A DNA stretch of 64,000 bases from Sthenelais limicola. Taxonomy: Eukaryota > Annelida > Polychaeta > Phyllodocida > Sigalionidae. A program made the position numbers and the translations under genes. The stretch spans positions 139,613,442 to 139,677,441 of the forward strand of contig OW804096.1 in the NCBI GenBank assembly GCA_942159475.1, written 5' to 3'. Shown here in pieces: positions 22,057 to 32,229 of this stretch (its first letter is position 1; each line of letters opens with the position of its first letter). Below the pieces are notes generated by a model. The model ran no database searches, was not told the origin of the DNA, and saw nothing but the letters and a program-made list of their open reading frames with translations.

Positions 22057-22207
22057 CGTCTGCTAGTGCAGTGTTATCTATACAAATATCTATCAGTTTC
22101 CAGCCCTTGTCCAGGAATACTTTCATCTGTCCCATCCAGTCTGCATCACTCTCTATCTGCTGGATTGTCTGTGTGGCGTCAGGTACCACATGGTAGCGCA
22201 CCGGTAC
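22057..22207 (-). CDS. Raftlin-family protein, internal exon whose 3' end seeded the satellite
   Basis: 151 bp from a CTATTTCTAG acceptor to GACG|GTAAGT. In phase 0 it encodes VPVRYHVVPDATQTIQQ, then ESDADWMGQMKVFLDKGW and KLIDICIDNTALAD, ending with one base of the next codon. It matches the raftlin core (P-V-x-x-x-H-V-V...W-x-x-M...F-x-K-G). Joined to the next exon the codon becomes Ala (LAD-A-FGMK). The donor is the first of about 48 near-identical donors in a row. Splicing at 22057/22056 keeps the frame; reading on past it meets an in-frame TAG about 17 bp into the intron. Confidence 0.88.
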
Positions 22208-22394
22208 CTAGAAATAGATGTACAAATGATAGGGATAGCAAAGTAAAACAAAAGTTAAGGGATATTTGGAAGAGCTGTGACTGTCACAGAGATTATTCCT
22301 CTTTCCATAGGTTTCTCTCTTTAATTCTACATTGTATGACAATTGTTGTAAATGTGATATGGAAATAAAAATCTATTATTATTATTATTATTAC
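22208..22394 (+). mobile_element. Truncated retroposon 3' end filling a 187-bp raftlin intron
   Basis: On the plus strand the sequence finishes ...gatatggaaataaaaatc followed by (TTA)n up to 22393, the look of a LINE/SINE 3' end with an AATAAA-like signal and simple-repeat tail. Nearly the whole intron between exons 22057-22207 and 22395-22468 consists of it. Read on the minus strand, the splice donor and the next ~18 bases are GTAATAATAATAATA..., so the donor's downstream bases are the microsatellite tail. The left end of the retroposon could not be defined. Confidence 0.55.
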
Positions 22395-22468
22395 CTTGAT
22401 GGTGTGGTACACATACTTCCTAGGGTTCTGGTGAGTGGGCTCATTGAAGAACAGGTCCACGCCCATCA
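22395..22468 (-). CDS. Raftlin-family protein, internal exon (MGVDLFFNEPT exon)
   Basis: 74 bp, from a GCCCATTACAG acceptor to AAG|GTAATA. Two bases (TG) complete a Val codon, then MGVDLFFNEPTHQNPRKYVY and HTIK follow, ending in phase 0. The L-F-x-x-P-x-x-x-Q-x-x-R-x-Y-x-x-x-I pattern matches the segment of vertebrate raftlin just before the core beta strands. Exon size and phase fit both neighbours. Confidence 0.85.
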
Positions 22469-22507
22469 CTGTAATGGGCAGAGATTAGATTGGTACAGAT
22501 AATGTCT

Positions 22508-22592
22508 ATAAACTATTGGGTCAGATCTTCAGAAAATGTATAATTGGCCTTCACCAATCCTCTCAAATCACCCAAATTTAAGACAGAAATGA
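22508..22592. mobile_element. MITE-A fragment (forward, left part only)
   Basis: gggtcagatcttcagaaaatg followed by the ccttcaccaatcctctcaaatc block, broken off at about 22592. It lies 40 bp upstream (minus strand) of the exon acceptor at 22469. Confidence 0.8.
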
Positions 22593-22636
22593 GCTTATAT
22601 AATCCCCCATTATTTCCTTTCTACATTCCTAAAATA

Positions 22637-22862
22637 AAATGAGTCATCGCAAAATACATCAATACATTGCAAAAAGTAGATATTGAGATACTGAGATGAG
22701 ATCAAGTGGATTCCATTGATGGTAAACATTAGGACATCTAATAAGTAATTCTATATTTTGTTATGCATGTACAAAATATATCTTGATGGTCAATTATTAG
22801 TAGAAGTTAAATATACTCCTTAGGATAGCCCCAGATATGTATAAATATATTCAATACACAGT
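22637..22862. mobile_element. MITE-B fragment (reverse)
   Basis: aatgagtcatcgcaaaa plus gagatcaagtggattccattgatggtaaac and later gaagttaaatatactcct correspond to MITE-B read in reverse; one terminus is missing. Confidence 0.65.
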
Positions 22863-22911
22863 CTAGAAATTAGGTATGTATTCATGCTACCAACAGCGCT
22901 AGCTGAGTTGT

Positions 22912-23472
22912 GGCCCCGTGCGAAAACCATTTTTACCGAAAATAAACACAAGCTTAGCACTGCCACCCAAAACTCTGTTCCGGAGAACCTATATTTCCCA
23001 GAACCCCATTTAACTCACTTTTCCAGCTTAATTTGACCTTTGCCTTTTTAATTCTTTCACCAAGTGAAAGGGAATGACATCAAGAACTAAATGTGTGAGT
23101 TTAAAAGAAAACCGAGCCCCATATATGAAGATCTTAATGGAATTAAAAAATAAAATGATACAAAAATGGGACAGATGTAAAAAGGCTGTCTGCTCTGGGA
23201 CTCGACCACACAATGTCCAGTTTGGATGTCTTACATGCTAACCACCTAGTTACAGAGGACTGTAGAGAAGATGCATATAAACACTAGGCATACCCATTGA
23301 TGCATCACATTTTACCTATAATCTGCCATTCTCCATGGGGAAAATCAATTGTCTATGAAGTTCCCGGTGTTAGCCGCAGGCGATTTAATGATTCAAATTA
23401 CCATAAAAGTATATCTTGCATCTGCAATCTATTTATATAATGTGCAGGAATGTCTAGCTCTGCATGCTTCTC
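22912..23472 (-). mobile_element. Element E copy 1 (SINE-like, tRNA-related core)
   Basis: About 560 bp shared with 34618-34853/35434-35600 and 56737-57376. On the minus strand it holds a tRNA-like pair of boxes: an A-box-like TAGGTGGTTAGCATG at about 23236-23252 and a B-box-like GGTCGAGTCCC at about 23198-23208, spaced as in a tRNA gene and resembling tRNA-Glu/Asp. The boxes lie in the middle of the element rather than at its 5' end, so it may be a composite or have gained 5' sequence. No tail was identified. Confidence 0.6.
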
Positions 23473-23752
23473 TGAACACCCCGAAAATAAAACCATTCTA
23501 AGCAAGGGTTCATGTGGGGAAAAGGTTTAAGCGGTTTACTATTCAACCCATCTATTTAAAGTACTATATACACACGGAAATTATATCTGATCCTGAACAT
23601 TGTAAAGCAGACAAGATTAATTTACAGTAATGTAGGGTAGACACGCCAAAAAGGTGCTTGTAATACGAATAACGATGTTAGAATTAAGTGCTCTCTAATC
23701 TTCCATCTTCATAAAGGAATTGTTTAGTGATACAGTTAATGGAAATTGCAAT

Positions 23753-24166
23753 GTTGTGATCCGTTTTAGGAAAATGAGTCATAAGTCGCAAAAATGATAT
23801 TTTTCAAAGTGTTTATTTTATAAGATCACTTTATTGGAATGTTCTGATTTTTGGAGAGTTTATCACCTATAGTTACGTCAGTCGATGTATCAAATTCCAG
23901 AACAATCTATTAAATATATTCGCTCGTTTTAAAGGTCCTTGTAAGGAGTATATTTAGTTACTTTACTGGTTATTGCCCCCCAGAAATATTGCAAACTTTT
24001 CTTTTCAAAAATAAAAATATCAAACTTAAAATCTGGAAATACTTATTATATTACCAGACTGTTTACTATCATTGGAATTGACTCGGTCTCATCTTTTCAA
24101 ATATAATGATATCTCAAAATCCAATTTTTGCGACTTATGACTCATTTTCCTGAAACACATATTATG
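23753..24166. mobile_element. MITE-B copy 6, near full length
   Basis: ttgtgatccgttttaggaaaa then gagtcataagtcgcaaaa at the left, inverse at the right, about 414 bp, in the raftlin intron. Confidence 0.86.
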
Positions 24167-24396
24167 TTTAAATGTATAGATCAACTTGTTTCGATCTAAA
24201 TACGATGACAATGTATGATACTATTGTCATGTGTCAGAGACGGTCTAGGGCCGGGCGGAAGAACTAACTTTAGCTTGTCTAATCTTAGAGTCACATGTCC
24301 TTTTCTTGTACCTGACAAACTTGAATAACATTGTTATATATTATATTTGGAATATATCCTTTTTTCGACTTTCGACTCATTATTGACGGTGCATAC

Positions 24397-24487
24397 CTGC
24401 ATACTGCATGTTGGTGGTGCCAGAGCGTACATAGCCCACAGGTTGTGCACACACCAGTCGTGCACCCTGCTCCGCCTTCTCGTGGAT
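24397..24487 (-). CDS. Raftlin-family protein, internal exon (IHEKAEQGARLV exon)
   Basis: 91 bp between a TTACTTATAG acceptor and GCAG|GTATGC. In phase 0 it encodes IHEKAEQGARLVCAQPVGYV and then RSGTTNMQYA, leaving one base that with TG of the next exon makes Val. The I-x-x-x-A-x-x-G-x-x-x-V pattern matches the vertebrate raftlin stretch reading approximately IKKIQEAASQGLKFV. Confidence 0.85.
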
Positions 24488-24894
24488 CTATAAGTAAAGT
24501 GTGAGAAAAAAAGGTAAAATATGCAAATGGTGATAATAAGGAATGAATGAAGAAAAACAAAAATGTTCGAATACCTAATACACCTGAACGAATTCATTAT
24601 AGCAGTAAGACTAAAGCTTTAGGTTGATCTAAAAAGCGATTTATCAAGGTATTTTATTTTTTAGCAATACGATCCCTCTCTAAGGGTGTCTGGAAAAACT
24701 GGTCCACAAATTATCCTAGATGTAAAAACATTGAAACCCGTATACATGTATAAGGAATAAAACGACGTCGCAAAATGAATAAATAAAGTGTGAGAAAACA
24801 TAGTGAGTGACATCAAGTAATTCAATTCAGAATAACACGAGGAGCAGCCAGTAAAACCATGGTGCATCCTCAGTTATTACAACAAAATAAATCT

Positions 24895-26060
24895 CAGAAT
24901 AAATTTACTCATATTATGACTGATAGGACTGTATTTATCAATATTCAGCTGCTGTTATATGTTTATACAAGAGTTACTCATATTATGACTTATAGGACTG
25001 GATTTATCAATATTCTGCTGCTGTTATATGTTTATACAAGAGTTACTCATATTATGACTTATAGGACTGGATGTATCAATATCCTGCTGCTGTTATATGT
25101 TTATACAAGAGTTACTCATATTATGACTTATAGGACTGGATGTATCAATATTCTGCTGCTGTTATATGTTTATACAAGAGTTACTCATATTATGACTTAT
25201 AGGACTGGTTTGATCAATATTCTGCTGCTGTTATATGTTTATACAAGAGTTACTCATATAATGACTTATAGGACTGGTTTAATCAATATTCTGCTGCTGT
25301 TATATGTTTATACAAGAGTTACCCATATCATGACTTATAGGACTGGATTTATCAATATTCTGCTGTTATACATATGTTATACAAGAGTTACTCATATTAT
25401 GATTTATAGGACTGGATGTATCAATATTCTGCTGCTGTTGTATGTTTATACAAGAGTTACTCATATTATGACTTATAGGACTGGATGTATCAATATTCTG
25501 CTGCTGGTATATGTTTATACACGAGTTACTCATATGATGACTTATAGGACTGGATTTATCAATATTCTGCTGCTGGTATATGTTTATACACGAGTTACTC
25601 ATATGATGACTTATAGGACTGGATTTATCAATATTCTGCTGCTGGTATATGTTTATACAGAGGTACTCATATTATGACTTATAGGACTGGATTTATCAAT
25701 ATTCTGCTGCTGTTATATGTTTATACACGAGTTACTCATATGATGACTTATAGGACTGGATTTATCAATATTCTGCTGCTGTTACATGTTTATACAAGAG
25801 TTACTCATATTATGACTTATAGGACTGGATTTATCTATATTGTGCTGCTGTTATATGTTTATACAAGAGTTACTCATATTATGACTTATAGGACTGGATG
25901 TATCAATATTCTGCTGCTGTTACATGTTTATACAAGAGTTACTCATATTATGACTTATAGGACTGGATTTATCAATATTCTGCTGTTATATATATGTTTA
26001 TACATGAGTTACTCATATTATGATTTATAGGACTGGATGTATCAATATAGGTCTGCTGTT
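24895..26060. repeat. 69-bp minisatellite, about 17 units, in a raftlin intron
   Basis: Unit: GTTACTCATATTATGACTTA, TAGGACTGGATTTATCAATA, TTCTGCTGCTGTTATATG, TTTATACAAGA. Because 69 is a multiple of three, the plus strand stays open across most of the array. The translated repeat (MTYRTGFINILLLLYVYTRV) is hydrophobic but the strand is antisense to raftlin, and I see no promoter or splice support, so it is treated as non-coding. Two late units with 'cacgag' and 'gatgac' variants repeat in register. Confidence 0.93.
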
Positions 26061-26061
26061 A

Positions 26062-26440
26062 TATTTTCATATATACACATTTTAAATCGAATCTGCCAAG
26101 AGAAAAAGGCCGCATGGGATGTGTTTGCATTATTTATACTAGAATGTATTATATATATTTTATGCCATGATAGCTGTGCGTATCCACAAAAACATGGCCA
26201 GATTAGACCATGGCATAAACATGCCTGGATTGCACTAGTGGAATCCACTTTTCGAATGCAACCAATCTACAACGTTATTTTGATTGGTTGCGTAAATTTA
26301 GTTGCGCCAATCAATGACGCTCATTTCATGACGCTCATTTCATGACGCAACGTTGTAAGTGCTTGTTTCTGCCGAGTCAGAGGGTTGCGAGACACAAAAT
26401 GAAGGTAAATAATGATTAAATAAGGCTAAAATATATATAT
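26062..26440. other. Raftlin intron, unassigned
   Basis: A short duplication (ctcatttcatgacg twice, 26320-26345) and an inverted copy of ggccagattagaccatggcataaacatgcc-type sequence (atgccatg...catggcat, 26162-26216) are visible. Nothing else. Confidence 0.45.
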
Positions 26441-26484
26441 CATGGCATAAAAATAGAACCCAACTCGGTGCTTGTGCATTATTT

Positions 26485-26600
26485 TTCCGTTTTTCACTTG
26501 TGGCTTTGCCACTCGGGAAAAACGGAAAAACAACGCACTCGTGTTTTGTGAATCCGTCATGCTAGATCCATCTCTCGTTGAGTTCTATCTTAGTATTCAA
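26485..26600. repeat. Hairpin-bearing repeat H, copy 2
   Basis: tttttccgtttttcacttgtggc pairs, across a TTT loop, with gccactcgggaaaaacggaaaaa (blocks read separately). Downstream cgtgttttgtgaatccgt and gttctatcttagtat match copy 1 at 18050. Confidence 0.55.
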
Positions 26601-26770
26601 CAGACATAGGGGTCCTGATGCCTAAAATTCTACAATTGACAAACTGACAACGCCATTTCTTATGATCAACAAACGACATAGACCCTTTCTAAGAGTGACA
26701 AAGCAACATGGGATTCTGGGGACATGGGACAAATCAACACAGGTATGACAAGCCATTTGGGTAACAATTC

Positions 26771-27040
26771 AAGAAACACTGTTAAACACCGAGAAACACT
26801 GTTAAACACCGATTTATCTTGAGAAACACCGATTTATCTTGAGAAACACCGATTTATCTTGAGAAACACCGATTTATCTAGAGAAACACCGATTTATCTC
26901 GAGAAACACCGACTTATCTCGAGAAACACCGATTTATCTCGAGAAGCTCTGTTTCTTGCTCAAAAATCAATGTTTGTTGAGATAAAACAGTGTTTGTTGA
27001 AATAAAACAGTGTTTTATCTTGAGAAAGTGTGTTTCTTCT
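26771..27040. repeat. 20-bp minisatellite gagaaacaccgatttatctt with inverted degenerate units behind it
   Basis: Eight to nine units of exactly 20 bp run from about 26771 to 26946. After a short junction the complement of the unit reappears in degraded form (gataaaacagtgtttgttga twice, 26978-27015), so the locus can fold back on itself. Confidence 0.85.
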
Positions 27041-27061
27041 ATGGAAGAAACTATTCTTCTT

Positions 27062-27292
27062 ATATGGTGATATCTCAAAATCCATATCAAAATCCAATCT
27101 TCTCAAATAACCCAAATTTCAGAAGAAAATAAAGTTCAAAATACAGTTCAACTTAACCAAACAGATTGCTAGAATCAGTCCAATTCCGAATATACTCGAA
27201 TTTACCTAGTATTAACTATATTGCAGCCTAATTTAGCACATTTTACTAAATGTGTACAGCTGCCAATTGTACATTTTATTAAAATCTGACCC
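27062..27292. mobile_element. MITE-A copy 7 joined to a MITE-B scrap
   Basis: 27062-27085 (atggtgatatctcaaaatcc) is a MITE-B internal block. From about 27094 it becomes MITE-A (ccaatcttctcaaataaccc ... ttttattaaaatctgaccc). The left MITE-A terminus is missing. Confidence 0.75.
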
Positions 27293-27385
27293 ATATGTCC
27301 ATAAGTCTCTTCCCTCCTAACGACAACCTTCTGCAAGTGCATACAATTGGCTACTTGGTAAGGCAATTACAAATAATATCCATAC

Positions 27386-27491
27386 CGTGTTAAAGAGGTC
27401 GCTTTTCTCTTCGTACTCAGCTGTGGCGAGGAGGCGGGTGCTAAGGATGCGTTTCTCTATAACCAGCTCCCAGTCGTTTTTCCCTGGATGT
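27386..27491 (-). CDS. Raftlin-family protein, most upstream exon found
   Basis: 106 bp from a TTATTTGCAG acceptor to ACG|GTATGG. One base completes a codon from an unseen upstream exon, then HPGKNDWELVIEKRILSTRL and LATAEYEEKSDLFNT follow, ending in phase 0 and joining IHEKAEQG. The similarity to raftlin is weaker here than in later exons, but the exon is open in only this one frame and the phases fit. The N-terminal exons, expected to encode the acylated Met-Gly-Cys start and the first beta strands, were not found to the right up to 64000. Confidence 0.72.
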
Positions 27492-27705
27492 CTGCAAATA
27501 AAATGTACTTGAGTTTAATGACTTGTGATTTGTGTACGACATCAGACAGATTCTCTTTAAACTCTCGTAGATTGTTGCTATAGGTTGCTTCCCTGAATAA
27601 AAGCAATAAAACACAGTATTTAAAAGAGATTTCAAGGACAAATTGTAACTAATCCGAATGGATTTTGTTATTGGAGTATGGGTGATGTCGAATGAAAATG
27701 AAATG

Positions 27706-27926
27706 CACAATTCCGATTTACCATTCCTCTCTAATAACCCAAATAGAAGACAGAAATCATGTTCAAAATACAACTTAACATAGTTAACCCAGACCCATAA
27801 TCAATCCTGACCAACACAATACTAAATATACCCAGATATATCTCGTATTAATCATTTTCAGCCTAAATCAGGAGGGTTTACTGAATCTGGCAATCGGCCA
27901 ATTGTGTATGTTTGACGACCTGCCCA
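27706..27926. mobile_element. MITE-A copy 8 (old, forward)
   Basis: Block order of MITE-A is kept (attcctctctaataaccc, gttcaaaatacaactta, atatacccagatata, ttttcagcctaaat, ccaattgtgtatg) but many sites differ, so this is an old copy. Confidence 0.65.
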
Positions 27927-29161
27927 ATATTCTGATGCTCATTCCATTGTCTTGTATTTGTTCATTAATTATCTCATGAATTTCCTCCACATGCCGACTT
28001 TTGTTTATTTTTACATTTATCATACACGCATTGCTCTGAAAGCAACGTGTCTAGAGTGATTTACGCATAGTGCGTACTTCCCTTGTGATTTACGTGGGGT
28101 TGTCATGGCAACCACTCTGTTTTTTACTAATATTACTGGTAAAATTCAAATTTTTAATATGACCCGATTTTTATCTATTTTTATCTATTTTGATTATTGA
28201 AAGCAGGTATAAAAATATGTTAACTAACACATTGGTTTCAGTCGCTTAGAATATTGCAATTGTTGCTACGCAACTCGTGCAATATTCACGCTCCTTCAAC
28301 CAAATCATTAGTTAACCTTATATACATATATACAGTCCCCTAACCTATAGAGCGATGAATATTATCCATTTAAGGTTTAATTTTTCAATTGGAAATATAA
28401 ATCCAATGAATTACTTAATATTTAAGATATTTAGTCTATTCTTAGGACAGGGACCTTTAAGATTAAGATAAATATACTTAGATTTGTATCAACCAGTTTT
28501 TACATTTCCCAGTACATCCAATTATTTGTTCTTATTTTATAAATTATATTTGACATTGTTGTACTAAGGCATACCAAGTTCCACAAGGTCAACCTTGGAG
28601 TTAAATTTATGACGGTGTTTGCAAAGAATCAAGATTGTTAATCATTTTCTAGGTAGACCTACGCAGATGCATTTTTTGGTTTTGAATCTCACAGGATTTT
28701 GGTTTATAAAACCAAACTAATGATATAGGTGAGACCATGTATAGACATATTTATTAAGAATTTTCTTGGAATAAGATAAATAAAATGATTCATGCTGGCG
28801 TTAATTGATCAATTATTAAAGGATAGAGACTTCTATGTCCTAGGTTATGGAATCAGTTATCATTGATGGCAAAAAACATGACGTGGCCAGCCTTGAAAAA
28901 CCACTTGAAGGCTGATGATAATTGGATGCTGTAAATATGTAATTATAATGATGTATATATGAGGTGACTATATAAGATGGCTTGCTCCTGTTACACAGGA
29001 AACAGACAAAAACGGGATGAAATGAAATTATCACAAATTAAAAAATCGGTGGATAATGTTAACAGATCCTTTTTACTGAAAGGCGAAATCGTTGTGTATT
29101 GTATATGTATTGCTTTTAAATGTGGGGCCTATACCAAAAAAAATAAAATTGTGTTGTATTT
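27927..29161. other. Unassigned sequence
   Basis: A small hairpin (ttacgcatagtgcgtac, about 28059) and a loosely repeated 'gtgatttacg' lie near 28055-28105. An open frame at 28977-29225 runs into MITE-A and has no recognisable family. Confidence 0.45.
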
Positions 29162-29396
29162 GGGTCAGATTTTCAAAAAATGTACAATTGTCAGCTCTAC
29201 ACATTTAGTAAATTCTTCTAAATAAGACTGGAAAATGGTCAAAATTAGGTAAATGCGAGTATATTCGGCATTGCATTGATTCTGGGAATCTGTTTGGTTA
29301 GGTTGAACTGTATTTTGTACTTCATTTTCGTCTGAAATTTGGGTTATTTGAGGAGATTGTTGAAGGTGAATTGTACATTTTCTGAAAATCTGACCC
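29162..29396. mobile_element. MITE-A copy 9 (reverse), ATTT target duplication
   Basis: Both TIRs present, 235 bp, flanked by ATTT on each side. Confidence 0.88.
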
Positions 29397-29623
29397 ATTT
29401 ATGCTAGAGAACGAAGTTTGGTCGTCGCTATATCATTCTATGTAAATGAGTAGAGTTTCTTATGAAATTATGTTATCTGTTGTTAACTTAAAACATGTAC
29501 ATACCCTTGTAGGAGATGAGACCTACCACACTGTGGAAATCTTCCTAATAAAAATGTTTGAAAACAATGCATTGTTTCCCAGTCTGTGCGAGGGTGGACA
29601 AGACTTTCAAGAAAAACAAGATT

Positions 29624-29806
29624 TTCTAAATTAGGCTGCAATTTGGTCAATACTAGGTAAATTGGAGTATAGTCAGCATTGCATTGATTCTAGCAATCTG
29701 TTTGGTTAGGTTGAACTGCCTTTTGAATATTATTTTTGTCTTAAATGCGTGTTATTTGAGAGAATTGGTGAAGGTGAATTGTACATTTTCTGGAAATCTG
29801 ACCCAC
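29624..29806. mobile_element. MITE-A copy 10 (reverse, left end missing)
   Basis: Begins inside the element at ttttctaaattaggctgcaa and runs to the TIR ending gaccc at 29806. Confidence 0.82.
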
Positions 29807-29915
29807 ATTTATCCATTGGCAATTTAAAGTAATCAAGGCTGCATAATAATCGAACCCTGTGAAGCCGAATGGTGATTTAACCACTCTGTCAAAAGTTCTG
29901 CAAGACTTTTACTGG

Positions 29916-30145
29916 AGGATTAAGTCTTCGGAAAATGTACAATTTGCCCTCACCAATCCTCTCAAATAACCCATATTTAAGGAACAAATCAGGTTCAAAA
30001 TACAGTTCAACTTAGACAGATTTATTGAATGAATACAATACAGACTATACTCAGATATACCTAGAACTTTTCAATCTTCACTCTAATTTAGCAGAAATTT
30101 GAGAGATATGTAGAACTGTTGATCGTTCAGGAAAGATTTCTTTAG
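29916..30145. mobile_element. MITE-A copy 11 (diverged, forward)
   Basis: ggattaagtcttcggaaaatg to the degraded end near 30145. It shares the 'ctctaatttagcagaaatttgagagata' subfamily block with copies 3, 19 and 24. Confidence 0.68.
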
Positions 30146-31114
30146 GCCAAGCCATCCCAAACATCCTGGACATATACAGCGATGGCCCCTGACTTCCATA
30201 TGGTTCCATACCTTTGGAACCCGGTATAATATTGATTTTTTTTTGATTTTTTTAATATTGATTTCTTAATTGTGTCCGTCCTAGGGGTGTCAATTGTCAG
30301 TACTTTCCTGCCTTACAGTAACTCACTCTAGATACATTGTTTTCAGAGCAATGCGTACATATAAAGAGATCAACTATATTGTATATCTTACGTTGTGTAA
30401 ATTACCTTATGTATATCTGTTGATGAAGACAACATTATAACACCATTGACCTGATTCAATAATTCTTTAGCACCTCTGAACCAAGTTAGTAATATCTAAA
30501 ATAACCTGGTTAATTCTTAACTGTATCGTTAGGAATACTATCATAATGACTCATTGTGTCACGATTCACGGTAAAAGTACTATAATTATAAATGCTCACT
30601 AATGACCTTGTATGAATTCTTATGTACTGTATTGACCTGTATCTTATAAATACTATACTAACGAACGTAGCATGGATTTTATGTACTGTAACAACCTGTA
30701 TCTTACCGCAAATGTAACAACTTGTACCCTATCACAAATGTCAAGTGATTATGGGATTAATCAGACTATAAGAATAATGAACTGCTTCTGTATAGCAAGA
30801 TGTACTAATGAGAGTAAATTATACCAATCACATTATTATATTATTTAGGATACAATGGAAGACCTACCATGGAGAATTGTTTACCTGTTCACGAATGTAA
30901 CTGTTATATTTCATGAATAAAAATTCAATATATATATAATAAATACATAATACAAACTGAAATCAGTCAAAATCAGTCCTTATTGAGTAATGCCGGAATA
31001 CTTAATCATTTAGTGAATGCCATTGACTTGATTAATCCATCCAATTCTCGATCCATACAATTTTTGAAATATTGTCATTGAAACATTCTAGTACTATTCT
31101 ATTCATATTACATA
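30146..31114. other. Unassigned sequence
   Basis: Contains a direct repeat of 'tgtatcttat/ttacc...aatgtac' type near 30640-30750 (attgacctgtatcttataaa, caacctgtatcttaccgcaa). No gene recognised. Confidence 0.45.
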
Positions 31115-31351
31115 TGGGTAAGATTCTTTTGAAAATCTACAATTCATCTTCACCAATCCTATCAAATAACCCAAATTTCAGACGAAAATAAAGTTCAAAA
31201 TACAGTTCAACCTAACCAAACAGATTGCTACAATCAATGCAATGCCAAATATACTCGAATTTACATAGTATTGGCCAAATTGCAGCCTAATTTAGCAGAA
31301 TTTACTAAATGTGTACAGCTGCCAATTGTACATTTTCGTAAAATCTGACCC
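31115..31351. mobile_element. MITE-A copy 12 (forward)
   Basis: GGGTAAGATTCTTTTGAAAAT at the left (compare family consensus) to gtaaaatctgaccc at 31351, 237 bp. Confidence 0.85.
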
Positions 31352-31416
31352 TTATATAAGTTTTACTGTACTTCCAACAAGTTAGTAGCCATGACCTTCT
31401 GTACAAAGAACCAAGT

Positions 31417-31651
31417 GGGTCAGATTTTCAGAAAATGTACAATTCACCTTCACCAATCCTCTCAAATAACCCACATTTAAGAGAAAAATGAGCTTCAAAA
31501 TGCAGTTTAACATAACAGAACTGATACTTTAAATCAATGCGATACCAAATATACTCAGATATACCCGGTATTCTTCATTTTTCAGCCTAATTTAGGAGAA
31601 TTTCCTAAATGTGTAGAGCTGCCAATTGTACATTTTCTGAAAATCTGACCC
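31417..31651. mobile_element. MITE-A copy 13 (forward), AAGT target duplication
   Basis: Perfect-looking TIRs and AAGT on both sides. It sits only 65 bp from copy 12. Confidence 0.92.
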
Positions 31652-32229
31652 AAGTAATGGAATACTTTACAGACTCATAAAGAACTCAGTGGGGCACACG
31701 ACTTTTTGATCGACCTCTACACTTGTGCTTTAAACACTAAATTAGCAGGTGTCTGCTCTTGGCAGAAGTTAGACGAGCATGGAAAATAGAGTTCTTGGAA
31801 GTCATTTCTGAAGAGCTTACATTCTGGTGAATACATGTGCCATCATCATTTAGTCAAGGTCAAGGATAAAATGGTACTGAAATGTCAGTTATTATACATG
31901 AATCAAAATAAGAACTTTTGTTCAAATGGTGCAATATGTAATGTAGAAGTGCATTAAAAGAGGAGAAAGTTACAAATTTGTGTGTTTTTCCCTAATTAGT
32001 CTATTCCATTATTTTCATAATCTTAGAATAGATTGTATTATCTATGTGAACGATAAGATTTAGGGAATAATTATAGTATAACCATAGAGTGAAATATTGA
32101 ACCATAATAACATTTTAAAACAACCGGAATTGACTCGTCGGCTTGAATGATTATGTCTACCAACCAAATATATACCAACCAAATATAAGCTATATTCTCT
32201 ATCTCTATTTCTTGGGTAAGATCATAAAC
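31652..32229. other. Unassigned sequence
   Basis: No gene or known element recognised. Confidence 0.45.

Noticed and set aside
22912..23472. A genuine tRNA gene in element E
   Set aside because: Only A- and B-box-like words are present; no acceptor stem or anticodon stem pairs, and copy 3 has an extra ~50 bp between the boxes.
24859..26030. A multi-pass membrane protein from the 272- and 118-residue frames
   Set aside because: The hydrophobic pattern is one 23-residue repeat from the 69-bp minisatellite on the strand opposite raftlin.
30150..30300. Possible exon around the GC-richer stretch near 30160-30230
   Set aside because: No frame with recognisable protein and no convincing acceptor/donor pair in phase with raftlin.
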